NCBI GenBank assembly: GCA_009760855.2
Contig: WPIO01000035.1
Span: 2,939,001-3,003,000 of the forward strand
Direction of reading: 5' to 3'
DNA: 64,000 bases
DNA from: Cristatella mucedo
Lineage: Eukaryota; Bryozoa; Phylactolaemata; Cristatellidae
Shown here piece by piece: positions 13,601-25,348 of the stretch. A model generated the notes under the pieces. It did not search any database. It saw only the letters and a list, made by a program, of their open reading frames with translations, and was not told the origin of the DNA. Within the stretch, counting starts at the first letter, position 1. Each line of letters opens with the position of its first letter. The position numbers and the translations under genes are program-made.

Positions 13601-16600
13601 GGAAGAAAAAAGCCCAGCTACAGATACAAGCCAGAGCTGTCTGCATATTTAACCAAAAAACGCCTAAAAACCAGCACGGCGACTAAACTTTTAGGGGAAA
13701 CAGTCGCAGTAGGTCATAGGGTCATGCGTCGTGCTCTAGTCGTATCTGTGCGGCCGAACCGCGTGCTCGGCAAGCGATGGTCAGGTGCCTTCTTGTCACT
13801 CGCTTGCCAGTCACTCGCGAACTTCTTTAGGCGCTGGCTCCTCTTGGCCCCTCCTCATCTACCTTGAAACAGCGTAGCTCTAAAGACTATGTCAGTCTTT
13901 AAGTTCAATGCGCAGAAGGTGACAATCGATCGTAGATTCACATCGGCCCGCGTGGAACGCCGTTCAGCGCTGCATCGTCTAGTGACCCAGCTAGGGGATG
14001 TCATCGGCGGCCTGAATTAGGCTCAGAAGGAGAGAACAATGGGGCAATAGACCGAATAGATGGATTATTCGCGGTGAAGCTGGACTTGTGGCAGCAGAGC
14101 CACGACTCACTGCCGTTCCTGCGGCCCTCTTCCTTTTCTCGCGCGGGCCCTATATAGCCTCTATGGAGAGAGCGAGCTCGAGGTGCTTCCTGTTGCAGAG
14201 ACAAGCATGGTCACAGGACATCACTCAGCCAGCGGTTGCTACATTGCTTCCTCTTCGTCGTGATGTCGCCTTAGTTGCTGCTACTTGCTGAGTAAGCCAA
14301 AACGACCTGCTGCTCTAAAGATGCTACTGCGATTTTTATGCCATCCATGGCATCCCATTTTCCACCCTATGCCTTAATTATTTTTGGCTCATCTGATTTG
14401 TCTGCAATTTTGCCTTGCTAGCAGCTGTTCTGCTAATGACACAGCAGCAGCTACAACTCAACTTGGTGATCAAGAAGTTTCAGAACGTTGGTACATCTTA
14501 TTTAGTGCGACTAAAAAGAGATATAGTTCTCTTATGATATTATTAAGCTGCCTTACAATAGCAATAATAATAGTTATCATTATTGCCACGCGAAGGGGCT
14601 GTCAGGGCTATTCGGCTTATTCTTCATCACGAGGCTTCAGTTAAAGTTGGTGTTTGTGGCTTCGAACAAAGTCACAAGATTCGCAGTATTTGCAACTATA
14701 GTCGCGATTCGATAGCCATCTTCATGTCACCAGGACATAGCAAGAGGTCGAACTACATACCTAAGATGTCTCGGATTCTAATTGAAAAGAGGCTGCTGTG
14801 CATGTTCACCATCATTAATTGGCTCATAGGAACTGCAATCTTTTTGTGGGACAGAAGTCGTGTTTGCGGTGCCAAGTAACCAGGCCGAGGAGTTATAGCA
14901 ATTTGTAGTGCTCAACTGCCCGGTCATGGCAGCCGATGCCAGCCAGTTTGTAGGCCCATTTTAGGAGGTTTCTAGCGCCCAGTAGAATGAACTGCACTTG
15001 ACCCATCCTCACATTATCATCGGTGCTGGAAAGCAGCATTTTCTCCTCTCACGGTCTGCCTTATTAGGGGAATTCGCAAGCCAGAGGAGAATGCTTCGCT
15101 TTACCCACAACTTCTTTGCCATAAGGACACCTTTGTAGGCATGGAAATTGAACCTCTTACCATGGGACCATGGGCCTAGTCTGCACCAGTTTAAGCCTCC
15201 ACGTGCCTTCAGGTCCTCTATGTACAATAAATGAGGAACTCTCCGTGCCTAGGCTTAAAGACCATTTGCGACAGAAGCATTTGCTCCTCAGGTCCTAGGC
15301 TGTGGAGCTCACTCCCACAATTTTTGGGCGATGACATCTACTCTCCTGCTGCCTATAGCGAATTTTTCCAGCCATTCAGAGTTACAACTTCCGTGTTACT
15401 CACTTCCTCAACTGCCCTGCTGAGTCAGCTACGACTCACTTTCCCTTCGATCAATGAGGTGAAGTATGTTGGCTAACGTTTGCGAACCGAAAGCTGCCCA
15501 TGCTTTGAGTGGGCTATATAAAAATCTATGTAACTACCACACTGTGCATATGTTCTTGTGGAAATTAAAGACGAAGATATATCACACTAATCAATGCTTA
15601 GATCAATTAAAGGCTGAGTGATCATTATGAACACTGATTCACCTAGCAGTATAGTAATGTCCATCTTACTCTTATATGGTCTAAATGAATATATGCACAA
15701 TGCTATTCAGCTTCGTTTCAATTGTCTATCGTTAGTAGACGTTTTAAAGAATCGTCTGGTATTACAAGTGCTTATTATGATTAACCAAGTGAAGGAATAC
15801 GATCAATGCTGTACTGGCTGGTTTGTAAAGTTCAGCGTGGTTTCTTGCAGTCTACACCGACTGGCAAGCAGCTAACACGTACGTTCTCAAAAATAGTCTT
15901 GGCCAGCAAGTATATTTTGCCTCCGAGGAGTCTGATGTCTGTCATCGGCAAATGTGCGGGGAATATCGTGGATTTATAATGCACATTACGGACAATCTGA
16001 ACCAGGTAATTTACCAGCGGTATGGAATGTTTCTTCTTCTTTGTTGCAAACGAGCGATTCTAAACTAAGCCGATGCAATCCACTATCTTTTGAACTTTCC
16101 GGATGCAAATCAGTAGTTACTAACTGATCTGGTGCAATCGTGTGGTCACTCAAACTCACGAGAGGCAAACGAATGAGTCCCAGCCTAGCTGATCGGATGC
16201 AATCTTGCAGTCTATCATACTTCCTGAGGCGAGCGAGTGACTTCTCACTCAATTGGCTGAGTCCCCCTAGCTCTCGAACTCTTTGGAGGCATGTCGGAGA
16301 TTTTTACTGAGCTTGTGCGATCTCCTATCTCTTGATCTTCGAGCAGGCAATCAACTGATTCTTAACTCAGCTGAGGGAGATCCCTATCTCTCGAACTCTC
16401 CGGAGACGAGCGAGAAATTCCCATCTCAGCTGATGCAAATAGCTGATTTAAAATGCAAGACATGCGATTTCCTAATTTCTGCTGGCAGAATGCAGTTGCC
16501 ATCACTGTACACAATTTTGCATAGAGCCTCAGCAGCTCGGTGGACCAAACCACCAACTTGCTTACAGGAAGTTATGCGAATGAGCCGCCAATTCAAGTGC

Positions 16601-19600
16601 TGTTCTGGATGCTGCTGGTGTGCAAACTCTGACGGCTGCTCGCACGTTATTTCTGTCGAGGCTCCCGTTGGCGAGACAGTAGGATACGTGCACCAAAGGT
16701 GAGAGCTGCTTAGTGTGGCCACTGCTTTTCTCATTCTGTACTACTTACACTTGAGTCTCGGGGGCCAGGTGCATGCAATTGAGGATCGCGGCAGTCTGCT
16801 TTAAGGCAACTTCGCCTCAGGTCGTGATGGTATTTCCGATCTTGGCTAAGCTGTGAAATTAATCAAGTTGATGTAATAATGAGTTACCTGTCAGAAAATC
16901 TGCTAGGTAAAATCACACACTCTAATTTTGAAACAGCCTAGTGCCTGTATGCCTAATATCGATGGAAGGCTCGCATATGAATGGCGTAGACATGCAGCAC
17001 GACAGTAATGAAGGTGTCGCAAACACTTTGATATAACAAGCTACTTCGAAGCTTATGTCATTTCTTAACATAGCATCAGTATGCACTGTTAGCAACAGAA
17101 TAATTACTGCCGGTCAGCATAGGCCGATCTCTTGCTTGATTAAGAAAATTGATGAGCGTTTGCAAATCCATAGTTGTGGAAATGCTTATAATTATGCTAG
17201 CAGATTATTTATTTAGCTAGAATTCTCCTAATTGCTGCCTAATTGTAAGCCATCTGCTCATAGGTGGCAATATTTTATGGTCAAAGAGCTTAATTTAACT
17301 TCTTGGCCGAACTTTCATTACAAATCTCTCTGTCGATAAGATCAACTTAAGCCCCATTTCTAGGGTAATGCTTTGACTGATGTTCTATATATTCTACTAC
17401 ACACTTGATTAAGGAGCTAACAGCAATATGCTAAATAATAATAAATAATATCAAAAGTAATGCATTTGCATAATGCCCACAGCGAACTTCATATTTACAT
17501 ATTGATACTGTGCATTTCGCCATAACCAGGATGCGATTGTTGACATTGTGCGTGTTACCACAAACCGTTCAATCATACTACCTTCACAGCAAATATAAAG
17601 TGCCTAGAGAGAGATTCAGTTCTCTGTGGGTTCTGCACACACATATTTTTTATTTATTATTGCTGCCATCCGTTGCAAATGTCAGCAATGCATGCAGAGA
17701 AGATTTGTAGAGAATTCGACTCGCTATAGTGCCGGGAGGGATTAAAGGAAAGGCACAATTGCGTGTCATCTGCATAGAGATGAAAGCCTAGATTTCGCTT
17801 GGCGATCGCATTGGCAAGACGGAGACTAAAAACTGAAGAGAGATCAAGCATACCCTGAGGTACTCATACTTAAGCAATTCATCGGATGATCGTTCTCCGT
17901 TCACGTCAATACTCTGGAGTCTCCCACTGAGATAGAACTTGCTATTGCAATTCAGTGCGAGTAATGCGCAGGTGGGATGAGAAGCGCCCGAGAAAGACTC
18001 GGATATAAATAGTGTCAAACGCTGCCGAAAGATTAAGCTAAACGAGCAGATAGACTTTACCTAAGTCTGCATTCCTCAGGAGGTCACTATACACCTTAAG
18101 CAATAATGATTATGTTCAGTTATTAGCTTTAAAAACTGACTGCAACTTTCTTGATACATTGGAATGTTCTACGTAATAGTTAAGCTGGTCTGCCACAACT
18201 CGTTTTGGTGTCTTTGATAAGAATGGCAGAAGGTAGACTAGGCGGAAGAAGCTCAATTGTTCTTGGTCTAGTGTTGCTTTCTTGAGTAGTGACCCAACCA
18301 AAAGCATTTTGAAATGGAAATGGACATGTCCTAATGCTAAGGGAATATTTTGTTTGTTGTTTATGCATGGCTTTAGCAGTTCTATGCATTGTATAAATAA
18401 GAAAATGGGTTATAGGGTCTAAAGGACGAGTTGTCTTCTTTGATGCGAGATGATTTTCAAGATGATGTCACTCGTGGCCTACTGAAATGTAGTCAGTGAG
18501 ATGCTTCAAGAAATTGAGTCATGTAGGGTGATTATTGAGCAACCGGAGTCCAGAAAAGATGCTATTTCTTTAGGAATGAACTCTCGGATCTTGTTTATCT
18601 TCGTGATAAAGAAGCAATACAAGTGATCAGCTAGATCGCCATAACGAATCACTATTGAAGGAACTAACCTGGGAGTGATTATGGACATGGTCGTTGCTAA
18701 AAATCAGCATATTTGGATTGCGAATATTTGATTCAACAATATTTTTTATATAAGCTAGACCTAAGCTAGGATGAATTGGTATGATTTACAGTTGTTCTCT
18801 TACGCATATCTATAGACAGTCTACATCCTGACCTTTTATGCTTTCTCAAGCTTGCGATTAGTAGACATAGCTAGCTTATTGTCAGCGGCTAAAACCATTG
18901 GCCATCAGGGTGAGGGTGTACAGTGCACTTACTCAGAGATGCAAACTCATCAAGCATGTCAGCTCGTGTCATGCTGTAGCATTTTACCAATGATGACCGG
19001 TCGGAAGGAAGATCGATCAGCTGGGCAATGAAGAAATCCTCACCCAGAAAGCATTGATGACAAGATTCTTGAGATTTCGCGATCACAGGCGACTTTAGAT
19101 GAGGAGGAGAGCACACACTGTAAACTGATTGAGATCCATACGTGGTCAGATGAGCATAATTTGGTAATAATAGGTGAAGATTGCATGCAGTGGTAGGATA
19201 CAAGTTGGTCGGGTGAGTGAGGCTTTATCCGAGTAGCATCATGCAAACGAGCTACAAGAGAAAATGAGTCAGTTGTTGCTTGAAATGCTGAGCCTTAATG
19301 CATCTGGTAAATATCAAATTGCATTTTAGATACACTCTTAATGAAGAAAGATCGATTTATTGCATGTAGAATCGAAATGAGATCAGAGAAATCTGAGATA
19401 AATGTCGACTTGGTACCTGGGAGGCCTCAGACCACTGCCACAATTGGTATTTTGTTTCCGGATGATTTCAAAAGAAGTGATTCGAAAGACTGATGCTAGG
19501 GGAGTGAAAACTGCTCGACATGGAAGAAGGAAAGTGAGACAACAGCGACTACATTGCCATTTTTTATTTATGTATATAAAAAATGAGAAGCCTGTGGAGG

Positions 19601-22600
19601 TGTCGCTGGGTACAGTCGGTTTTAATCGATTTAAGCCATGTGTTTGTGAGGGTTATCAAGTCAAGGCCGTTGTCAGTAATTATGTCAGGTATTATTAGGG
19701 CTTTTTAGACTTCGAGCAAGAATTCTAAAGGCAAGCAATAAGATGGACCCCGGGCTGCTGACCAATGAGTTAGAGTGATTAACTGCTGCGTTTGGGGTAG
19801 ATTAAGCAAGTTTGCTCAAGAAAATGCAGGGGAATAGCAAACAAATGGGGCTTGTGGCCCAGCACGTTTGGCCGACGCTGCGCTCTCGAATCAGAAGTTA
19901 CATTAGAAGTGTTGTTAATTACCAATTCACAGACTCTAGCAAGAGTAAGTGTATCTAGGAATGCAATTTGACGAAGATAGTGCAGCGATCATGGGCATGC
20001 ACGATCGCCTCTAGTAGACGAGATTGCAATTAGTAGGCGAAACTAAAGCTGCGTATGAGTGGTTAGTTAGGCCGAACCACGTCGGAGCTCTGACGCAAGC
20101 AGTAAGCGTTTACATGTTCACAGCTACGTAATTTCTTATGCCCTATAGTCAAAAATTACTAAAAGCATGTTTTAAATAGGTCTTAGCTGTATTAGTTTCC
20201 GTATACGATGTTTTCAATAATTTCGATTTTCGGGGGATAATTCGGCAGGAAAAAACGTTGTTAGCGTTGTGTGTGGGGATCATAATGCATTTTGTCGACT
20301 AGTTTTACCGTAAGTTGTAACTATGTGGATATTCCTATGATATTTTACATACTATTATGAACCAGCAGTAGCGAATAATCAGCAACAAATTTCGAAGTTA
20401 CTCTGTTCTGGGTTTTCGCAGCCTTACATATCTTAAGTAATATGATACATTGCCTTTGTGTATACTTTTTAATATGTAGAAAGAGTGGCTGTGCTCCCGT
20501 GTACAGTGTCACGGACGCTAATGACTCTGAAATACTGCATCTTGGAGGTTCCGCTTGTCTCTGCCAAGGTCCGTGTTGCACACAGGATTTGGACTTTCCA
20601 GTGAGTCATTGCTGCTGTGAGTGCAAAATACTGAGAACAATACAGCTAAAATCTGTTTACAACAAATCTGCTCGTTGCTTGACCGTAGTGCATGAGAAAC
20701 TACATGTCTAGGCAACTGGTCCACACGTGCCTCGGTCCACTTCTTTTCACAATGTATACTCTCCCTCTTGCCTATGTAATTGCCAAACACAATATATGCT
20801 TTATTTGTCTACAAACGACATGCTGCAGCACCGGTGCTTTGATCATTTCCTGCTTTCCGGAATGCCAAACTCTCTCATCTCCCGTACTGCATGTATTGCT
20901 GATGTTTAACTTGGACGGTAACAAACTCTATTTAACTGAATTATCCCATTGAATAACCAATTGACTAGTTAGGTGCAAGCTTAGTGAGACTCCGAAATCG
21001 GAAAATGAGTCCCTCAAAATTGGCTCTGCCTAACTTCTTAACTTGCGTACGCATTCCACCACTTCTCGCTGACCTATACTGGCCCTTATCTGGAAGCACA
21101 TCGACTTCAGTTCTTTCTCCTTTTTTTGTCGTTTATTCACTTTTAGGTACCTTCATCCTCTTCCGCTAACTCTAAACCTAACAGCTATTTTCCAATCAGA
21201 CTAGAAACTCACTACCGACTGACAGCACACAATTCCTTACCTGTTGACACTGTAAAAGATTCCAAGCACGCACATGTCCCTCTCAAAGTTTACTGGGCCC
21301 TTGTCAATTGTTCTTTGTGTGCTTACTCGTGATGACATTCTGCTTGCTTAACTAATGCTTCCTTTAGAGCAGATGTAAAGTGTCTGGAAGAGATTTTGTT
21401 CTATAAAAGCACTATGGCTAGTGTATTTTGGTTATTTGTATTGTTATTTAGACACCCCATGGCATGACAATTTGTTATGGCTGAGCATATTGAGCACCCA
21501 GGGTATCGGAAAACTGCTCACAAAGTTACATACGTCTGCGTATAGCCTATGCGGTCGCACGGGACACTCAAGAAAGCAAAGACAAACGAAGCAAGTATGA
21601 TGATATGATCGCTCAAAATAGTGAAAGACAGCAACTACGAACAGAATTTGATGCTAAACAATTGGCTGAAGTAAGGAATGAGGAACAGAATGGAGAGTAC
21701 ATGACAAAGTCTTGCTGTACATAGTGCTCACGTGTTGAATTTTACACTACTCTAGACGCAAGGTTTTGATAACAGTGGCAGCACAACAGCAGTGAGTAGA
21801 ACCTGTGTAGATGATTAGCATTAGCACCAATGGAGCACTACAAAATTTTTTCTTGAGCGGCTTAGCAAGCTCCCTGAACTCCACGGCTCAGCCCAGCAGT
21901 ATGAATCCCACTTCACGGCCCAGGTACTGCCTTCCAGGTACTGTAGCAAGCAAGCTTCCATTGCCTACTGCAAGCTGAGGCGATGGCTTCTGGCTGCTCA
22001 GTCGCCATTTAAGTAATAATAATAATAATAATAATAATAATGCACTTGATAAAGCGCCCTCAGAGAACTTGATCTCTCTCTAGGCGCTTTACATTTGCTG
22101 CAAAGGGAAATACAATTGAATGGTGAGTAAAATCATGCTTGATAAACAAGCAAAATGAAAAACATGGTTAGGGGTGACATGCACAGGGTCAGCATGCAAA
22201 TGTGGCTAGTGGCAGCATGCACAGTGTCAGCACGCATAAGCACATCAAGGACGAATCACAGGGACCCACTCAATGCTGTCCTAAATAGGTCTGTTTTAAA
22301 ATTCTTTTTAAATGTGGTCAGGTCAGGGGATGTTCTGACACAGGTCGGGAGGGAGTTCCAGGCTTTGGGAGCATACGAACTGAATGCCTGGTCTCCAAAG
22401 GATTTGAGGTTTGTACGGGGTATTTGTAGACTGTTGGATAGTGAGTGTCTTGAAGCACCCACGTTCACTTGGCAGCGATGTCTCGGAACCGAAAGCCGCT
22501 AGTGATTTGAGTGCAGCACAAGAGGCTCAGCTGAGAGTGCGTTCGTTGTCAGAGCGAAAAGCACGGTCAGATTCAGGACCATTCATTTCCCACTGAAAAA

Positions 22601-22912
22601 AAACTAAAAAAACGTCCGATCAGGCCGACGGCAGGTGGAGAAGAAATCCTCAGCCTAGCCAAAAGGACGTGGAGAGAGTTCCATTATTCGGTTCTACCAA
22701 GACGAATGTGAGGCCATCTTGACTGACCTTGAGTGAGCCAATCTTGCCTGGGCTGATACCACCCAAAGGCAACCTAATAATTTGCGTAGGTGGCCAGTGC
22801 AGCTATCCTGGTGTGGCACCCGGGTAGGCGATTAAGTTGGGTTGTTCCAGTGGGTGCTCCAGACCCTCCTGCTTGACCACAGCTTATGGTGCTGCTGCTG
22901 TGTGGAGTTAGT

Positions 22913-22994
<82 letters not shown>

Positions 22995-25348
22995 AAATAA
23001 TGATGCAGGGTGCATTATTTTTGAAGCCAAGAAATAGTAACCTTATGAGCGAGTTGACTGGCTGAAACTCCGAGATGGATCGTTTGCTACTAAGCCATCG
23101 CACACATCTCACATTGTGCATATGCTCTTACCTCTGTGATGATGCAATCAAATGTTCTTTTCAAAGAGAGACATGTGAGTGGGATTTTGAATGCACCAAT
23201 CAGCCGTAATACTGCATGCAATGATATCATATTGCAGTGCCCAACATTCGTGAAACTTGCTGCCTTAGTCGCTTTTGTGCTATCTGTCTGGCCATTGGTT
23301 TTTCTCAGATTTATACGAACGACGACTCACAAATCGGAAAGATTAGCAAGCAATGGGCAGGCTGCTGTCAAGAGACGTTCACTACAGCAGATAATTACAG
23401 TATTCACTGTAAGAGTGCTTAAGCGTACTTTGCTTAACTTTTGGCAACTGAAAGATGCGCTCTCGTAAAGCAAGATTGTTTTTAGCTTTCTGTAAGGGCA
23501 GGTGCTTTACTGCATTAAACAGTTAACAGACACCTTAATTTTAGTCTGCAAAGTATACTGCATATCCAGAGTTTTTCTCGTGACATTAGCTATTGCTTTC
23601 CGATACCTTCGTTTCTTTGAAGGCATGGCCTTATCTTTGAGGGCTTGGTGAGCCGCGATGGTTGCTTTTCATGACCTCGGTCCCGAGATCGTGAGTTCCA
23701 GACCTGCGCCCGGCGATCCTTTGCCACTGCAAGCGGTGGTGATAGCCGTAGAGGCTCTTCTGTCGCTATACAAAAAAACGCTGTTAAATCAGCTATTATT
23801 TACTGTATTATTATTATTATTAGGTTCTAGATTAGCTAGTTATCTAAAAATATTAATCTTAACCGGCATCAAGACGAGGTCCGTCTGTGCTGCTGCTGCT
23901 TCAATGATACTATCTATTGACGAATGTCACACGAATACTTTTGCATTTACAAACAATTTCATCGACTTCTTCGAATGGGGAAACAGCCTTCTTAAGCCTC
24001 TCTACTTAAAGAACCGCCATCCATCGTCTGCTGTAGCTGCGCCGTTTGTATGTTTACATACGCGATGATGGTTTCGTGTCAGCACTAAGCGAGTCCTTTT
24101 GAGGGCAGAAAGTATTAGTATTAGCATGGCATACTTCTCCCTGAAGCCACCAATAAATTTACAGCCTTGTGGACTTGATGGTTCTCACTTTGTTGTATGT
24201 GTTATACTTTAAATTTAGCTACTGCAGGTATATATAATTCTGAAAAACGAATGCTATAGCTCTGTTACTATGTAGGTTTTCATTAGTCATCAAGTGCTTA
24301 TCGATGCAGCTCCTGTCCGAATCGACAAAGAAGATGCATAGGCCAGACAAGGCCGCCAGAAAAGGCCGTGCAGTAGAGCTAGTGCAGTCGCAATAATTTG
24401 CGTTTTAACTTACACTTCGTCATCTGAAACTGAAAAGAGGAACTTTGATCTACTTAATTGGCTTTCCTGGTAGTACTGCTTAGTTACTGGAATGCAACAA
24501 ACATTCTTCCTATGGCTCCGATGACATTTTCGATCGATCAAGTGCCTAACCTTATTGATCTCTCGAGTTCTTTTATGTACAATTTCCGAGACGTTTGACT
24601 GGCATGACGGTATATTAATAAATATAATCCTTTTTTGAAAGGGGAGTCTTTGCTAGTTAATATCAGGTTCTCGTTTTGAAACTTTTAAATACAGTGCCAG
24701 AGCTTACTCGCTAGGTGTAACTCTAGCAATTAGCTAACCACGATCCGAAATAACCTGGTTACCACAGATAGACACTCCTACCGGGCGAGTGAAAGACAAT
24801 CATAGATAGAAGACTCTGGATGCTTTGCTCTTGCCCGATGATCTTCGTCGATTGCGTACAGCTACATATATGTGAAGGTTTTGCAGCTAATTGAACCTGC
24901 TTGAGCTGAGCACAGTCTCTCAACAATACTACCACCCAGGATGAAATTTTATTGATTAAATGAATGCACTTCGTTTTATATGCTTTAAGTTCCTATGGAT
25001 CTCGACGTCCGAATGAAGGCAACATTGCTTGGTGCAGTGATATTACTGGTAAGACGCGACGCAAGTGATAGGCGTGTCATAGCTTTGTCGGTGAAAAGAA
25101 GTTCTTCTAACAAAAAATGCATGGCAAGCCCAGCCTATGTTGTGCATTCCCAACACTTGGTGCTATCCGCTGTGGTGGACGACCAGTGGGTGACATCATT
25201 AATATGCTTATTATATCCGTTTCTCTTGTCTACTTTACTGTTGCTCGAAAATGTTACAAGGTATCAGCCATATGCATCTACCTTCGGTGCATGGAATTCG
25301 TTTTAGGATTACGTCTTTTTTGAATACAAGCCCAAAAAGAACAATTGA
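10580..25348 (+). CDS. Phospholipid scramblase, tandem copy 1 (eight coding exons)
   Basis: PLSCR-family membrane protein; the family is associated with Ca2+-dependent lipid movement between leaflets and with signalling. Coding exons: 10580-10646, 13088-13198, 15851-16005, 16568-16698, 20480-20600, 23309-23408, 24990-25048, 25307-25348. All introns are GT-AG and the joined frame is open for 261 codons plus TGA. Domain order: short leader (1-23); family signature [19 protein letters not shown] in exon 2; [13 protein letters not shown] in exon 3; Cys cluster CCSGCCWC (122-129), the position of the palmitoylated cluster of human PLSCR1; GKISKQW (205-211), matching the PLSCR1 nuclear-import segment; Ca-loop-like segment 221-232; C-terminal hydrophobic helix about 238-253; basic tail ending KPKKNN. 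The start is the only ATG in frame in exon 1. Odd points: there is no Pro-rich repeat, and loop residue 1 is Thr (family Asp). Family identity is certain; biochemical activity is inferred. Confidence 0.93.
12004..12193 (-). mobile_element. SINE-A in intron 1 of scramblase copy 1
   Basis: Complete minus copy preceded (3' side) by (AAAT)n. Carries the palindromic arm ACGACCTCGGGACCGAGGTC; the A box is GGCACACTAGG; the B box is slightly decayed (AATCAAACCC on the + strand). The rest of the 2.4-kb intron holds nothing recognised. Confidence 0.9.
13088..13198 (+). CDS. Scramblase copy 1, coding exon 2
   Basis: Acceptor TTTACAG, donor GTAAGT, phase 1 to phase 1. Encodes [20 protein letters not shown] followed by TQVDQLLIHQRVDMVE, the diagnostic start of the scramblase domain. 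Confidence 0.95.
13199..15199. other. Most of intron 2 of scramblase copy 1
   Basis: No repeat from the window's families before 15.2 kb. A short GC-rich stretch at 13720-14190 includes CCCTATATAGCC, but there is no evidence of a promoter. Confidence 0.4.
15200..15520 (+). mobile_element. LINE-2 3' fragment
   Basis: Encodes LKTICDRSICSSGPRLWSSL, matching the LINE-2 copy at 47.6-48.2 kb ([14 protein letters not shown]), and ends with the shared GTTGGCTAACG...CCGAAAGC tail. 5'-truncated. Confidence 0.8.
15851..16005 (+). CDS. Scramblase copy 1, coding exon 3
   Basis: Acceptor TTCTTGCAG, donor GTAATT, 155 bases, identical in length to exon 3 of the second gene. Encodes YTDWQAANTYVLKNSLGQQ and then VYFASEESDVCHRQMCG, ending in HITDNLNQ, the first beta-sheet half of the scramblase barrel. 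Confidence 0.94.
16015..16445. repeat. Degenerate ~60-bp minisatellite filling intron 3 of copy 1
   Basis: Seven or so units of 59-65 bases, each with variants of TATCTCTCGAACTCTCCGGA, GGCGAGCGAG and CAGCTGATGCAATC. Unit borders fall near 16080, 16139, 16204, 16263, 16323 and 16382. The intron is only 562 bases, so the repeat makes up most of it. Confidence 0.75.
16568..16698 (+). CDS. Scramblase copy 1, coding exon 4 (Cys cluster)
   Basis: Acceptor CTTACAG, donor GTGAGA, 131 bases, phase 0 to phase 2. Encodes EVMRMSRQFKCCSGCCWC and then VEAPVGETVGYVHQ. The Cys-rich stretch aligns with the palmitoylation cluster of vertebrate PLSCR1. Confidence 0.95.
17583..17662 (+). mobile_element. LINE-1 3' terminus
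   Basis: AAAGTGCCTAGAGAGAGATT then CAGTTCTCTGTGGG and a T/A-rich tail; a LINE-1 end truncated to the hairpin. It abuts a minus-strand LINE-1. Confidence 0.8.
17663..19330 (-). mobile_element. LINE-1 internal portion (endonuclease end to RT)
   Basis: Minus-strand frames encode, from 19.2 kb downwards: DHVWISISLQCVLSS (endonuclease C-terminus), YSMTRADMLDEFASL, LDQEQLSFFRLVYLLPFLSK and AIAKRNLGFHLYADDTQLCL. The last contains the YADD reverse-transcriptase catalytic motif. Frameshifts separate the pieces; the 3' third is missing. Confidence 0.85.
20480..20600 (+). CDS. Scramblase copy 1, coding exon 5
   Basis: Acceptor AATATGTAG, donor GTGAGT, 121 bases, phase 2 to phase 0. Encodes KSGCAPVYSVTDANDSEIL and ends in CLCQGPCCTQDLDFP, matching the family pattern of a conserved Cys pair before an acidic D-x-D-F segment. 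Confidence 0.94.
20722..21465 (+). mobile_element. LINE-1 copy with internal deletion
   Basis: Begins GPLLFTMYTLPLAYVIAKHN (RT before the YADD box), loses the central part, resumes near PPLLADLYWPLSGS and finishes with a decayed hairpin tail (GATGTAAAGTGTCTGGAAGA). Confidence 0.8.
22013..22445 (-). mobile_element. LINE-1 3' end, 5'-truncated
   Basis: Opens with (TAA)9-like repeat, hairpin tail AAAGCGCCCTCAGAGAACTT, then the C-terminal ORF ending LKTDLFRTALSGSL on the minus strand. Confidence 0.92.
22917..22992. repeat. (GA)n microsatellite
   Basis: 38 perfect GA units in intron 5 of scramblase copy 1. Confidence 0.98.
23309..23408 (+). CDS. Scramblase copy 1, coding exon 6 (Ca-loop)
   Basis: Acceptor TTTCTCAG, donor GTAAGA, 100 bases, phase 0 to phase 1. 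Encodes IYTNDDSQIGKISKQWAG and then CCQETFTTADNYSIH. The segment TADNYSIHFPMD lines up with the PLSCR1 loop DADNFGIQFPLD; first position Asp to Thr, and Phe-Gly to Tyr-Ser. Confidence 0.94.
23645..23805 (+). mobile_element. SINE-A with A-box deletion
   Basis: Reads GGTGAGCCGCGATGG then directly TTGCTTTTCATGACC: the stretch holding the rest of the A box is missing and the B box is changed (GAGTTCCAGACC), so it is probably transcriptionally dead. Tail CTGTTAAATCAGCTATTATT runs into (ATT)n. Confidence 0.88.
24990..25048 (+). CDS. Scramblase copy 1, coding exon 7
   Basis: Acceptor CTTTAAG, donor GTAAGA, 59 bases, phase 1 to phase 0. Encodes PMDLDVRMKATLLGAVILL, the end of the Ca-loop and most of the C-terminal hydrophobic helix. 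Confidence 0.94.
25307..25348 (+). CDS. Scramblase copy 1, last coding exon
   Basis: Acceptor GTTTTAG, then DYVFFEYKPKKNN and TGA. It aligns with the vertebrate ending DFMFFE followed by a short charged tail. No AATAAA was found close downstream; an ATTAAA lies near 26053 but is too weak to call. Confidence 0.93.
   Translation, partial: DYVFFEYKPKKNN

Noticed and set aside
14140-14165. TATA-box promoter (CCCTATATAGCC) within intron 2 of copy 1
   Set aside because: A single short motif without a downstream exon or other promoter evidence.
10268-20205. Short similarity between 10268-10305 and 20170-20205 (GGTCTTA...TTTCCGTA)
   Set aside because: Too short and imperfect to define a repeat family.
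22155-22502. + strand frame at 22155 and its relatives at 3896, 29063 and 42465 as a conserved protein family
   Set aside because: They are the antisense strand of the LINE-1 C-terminal ORF; similarity comes from the repeat.
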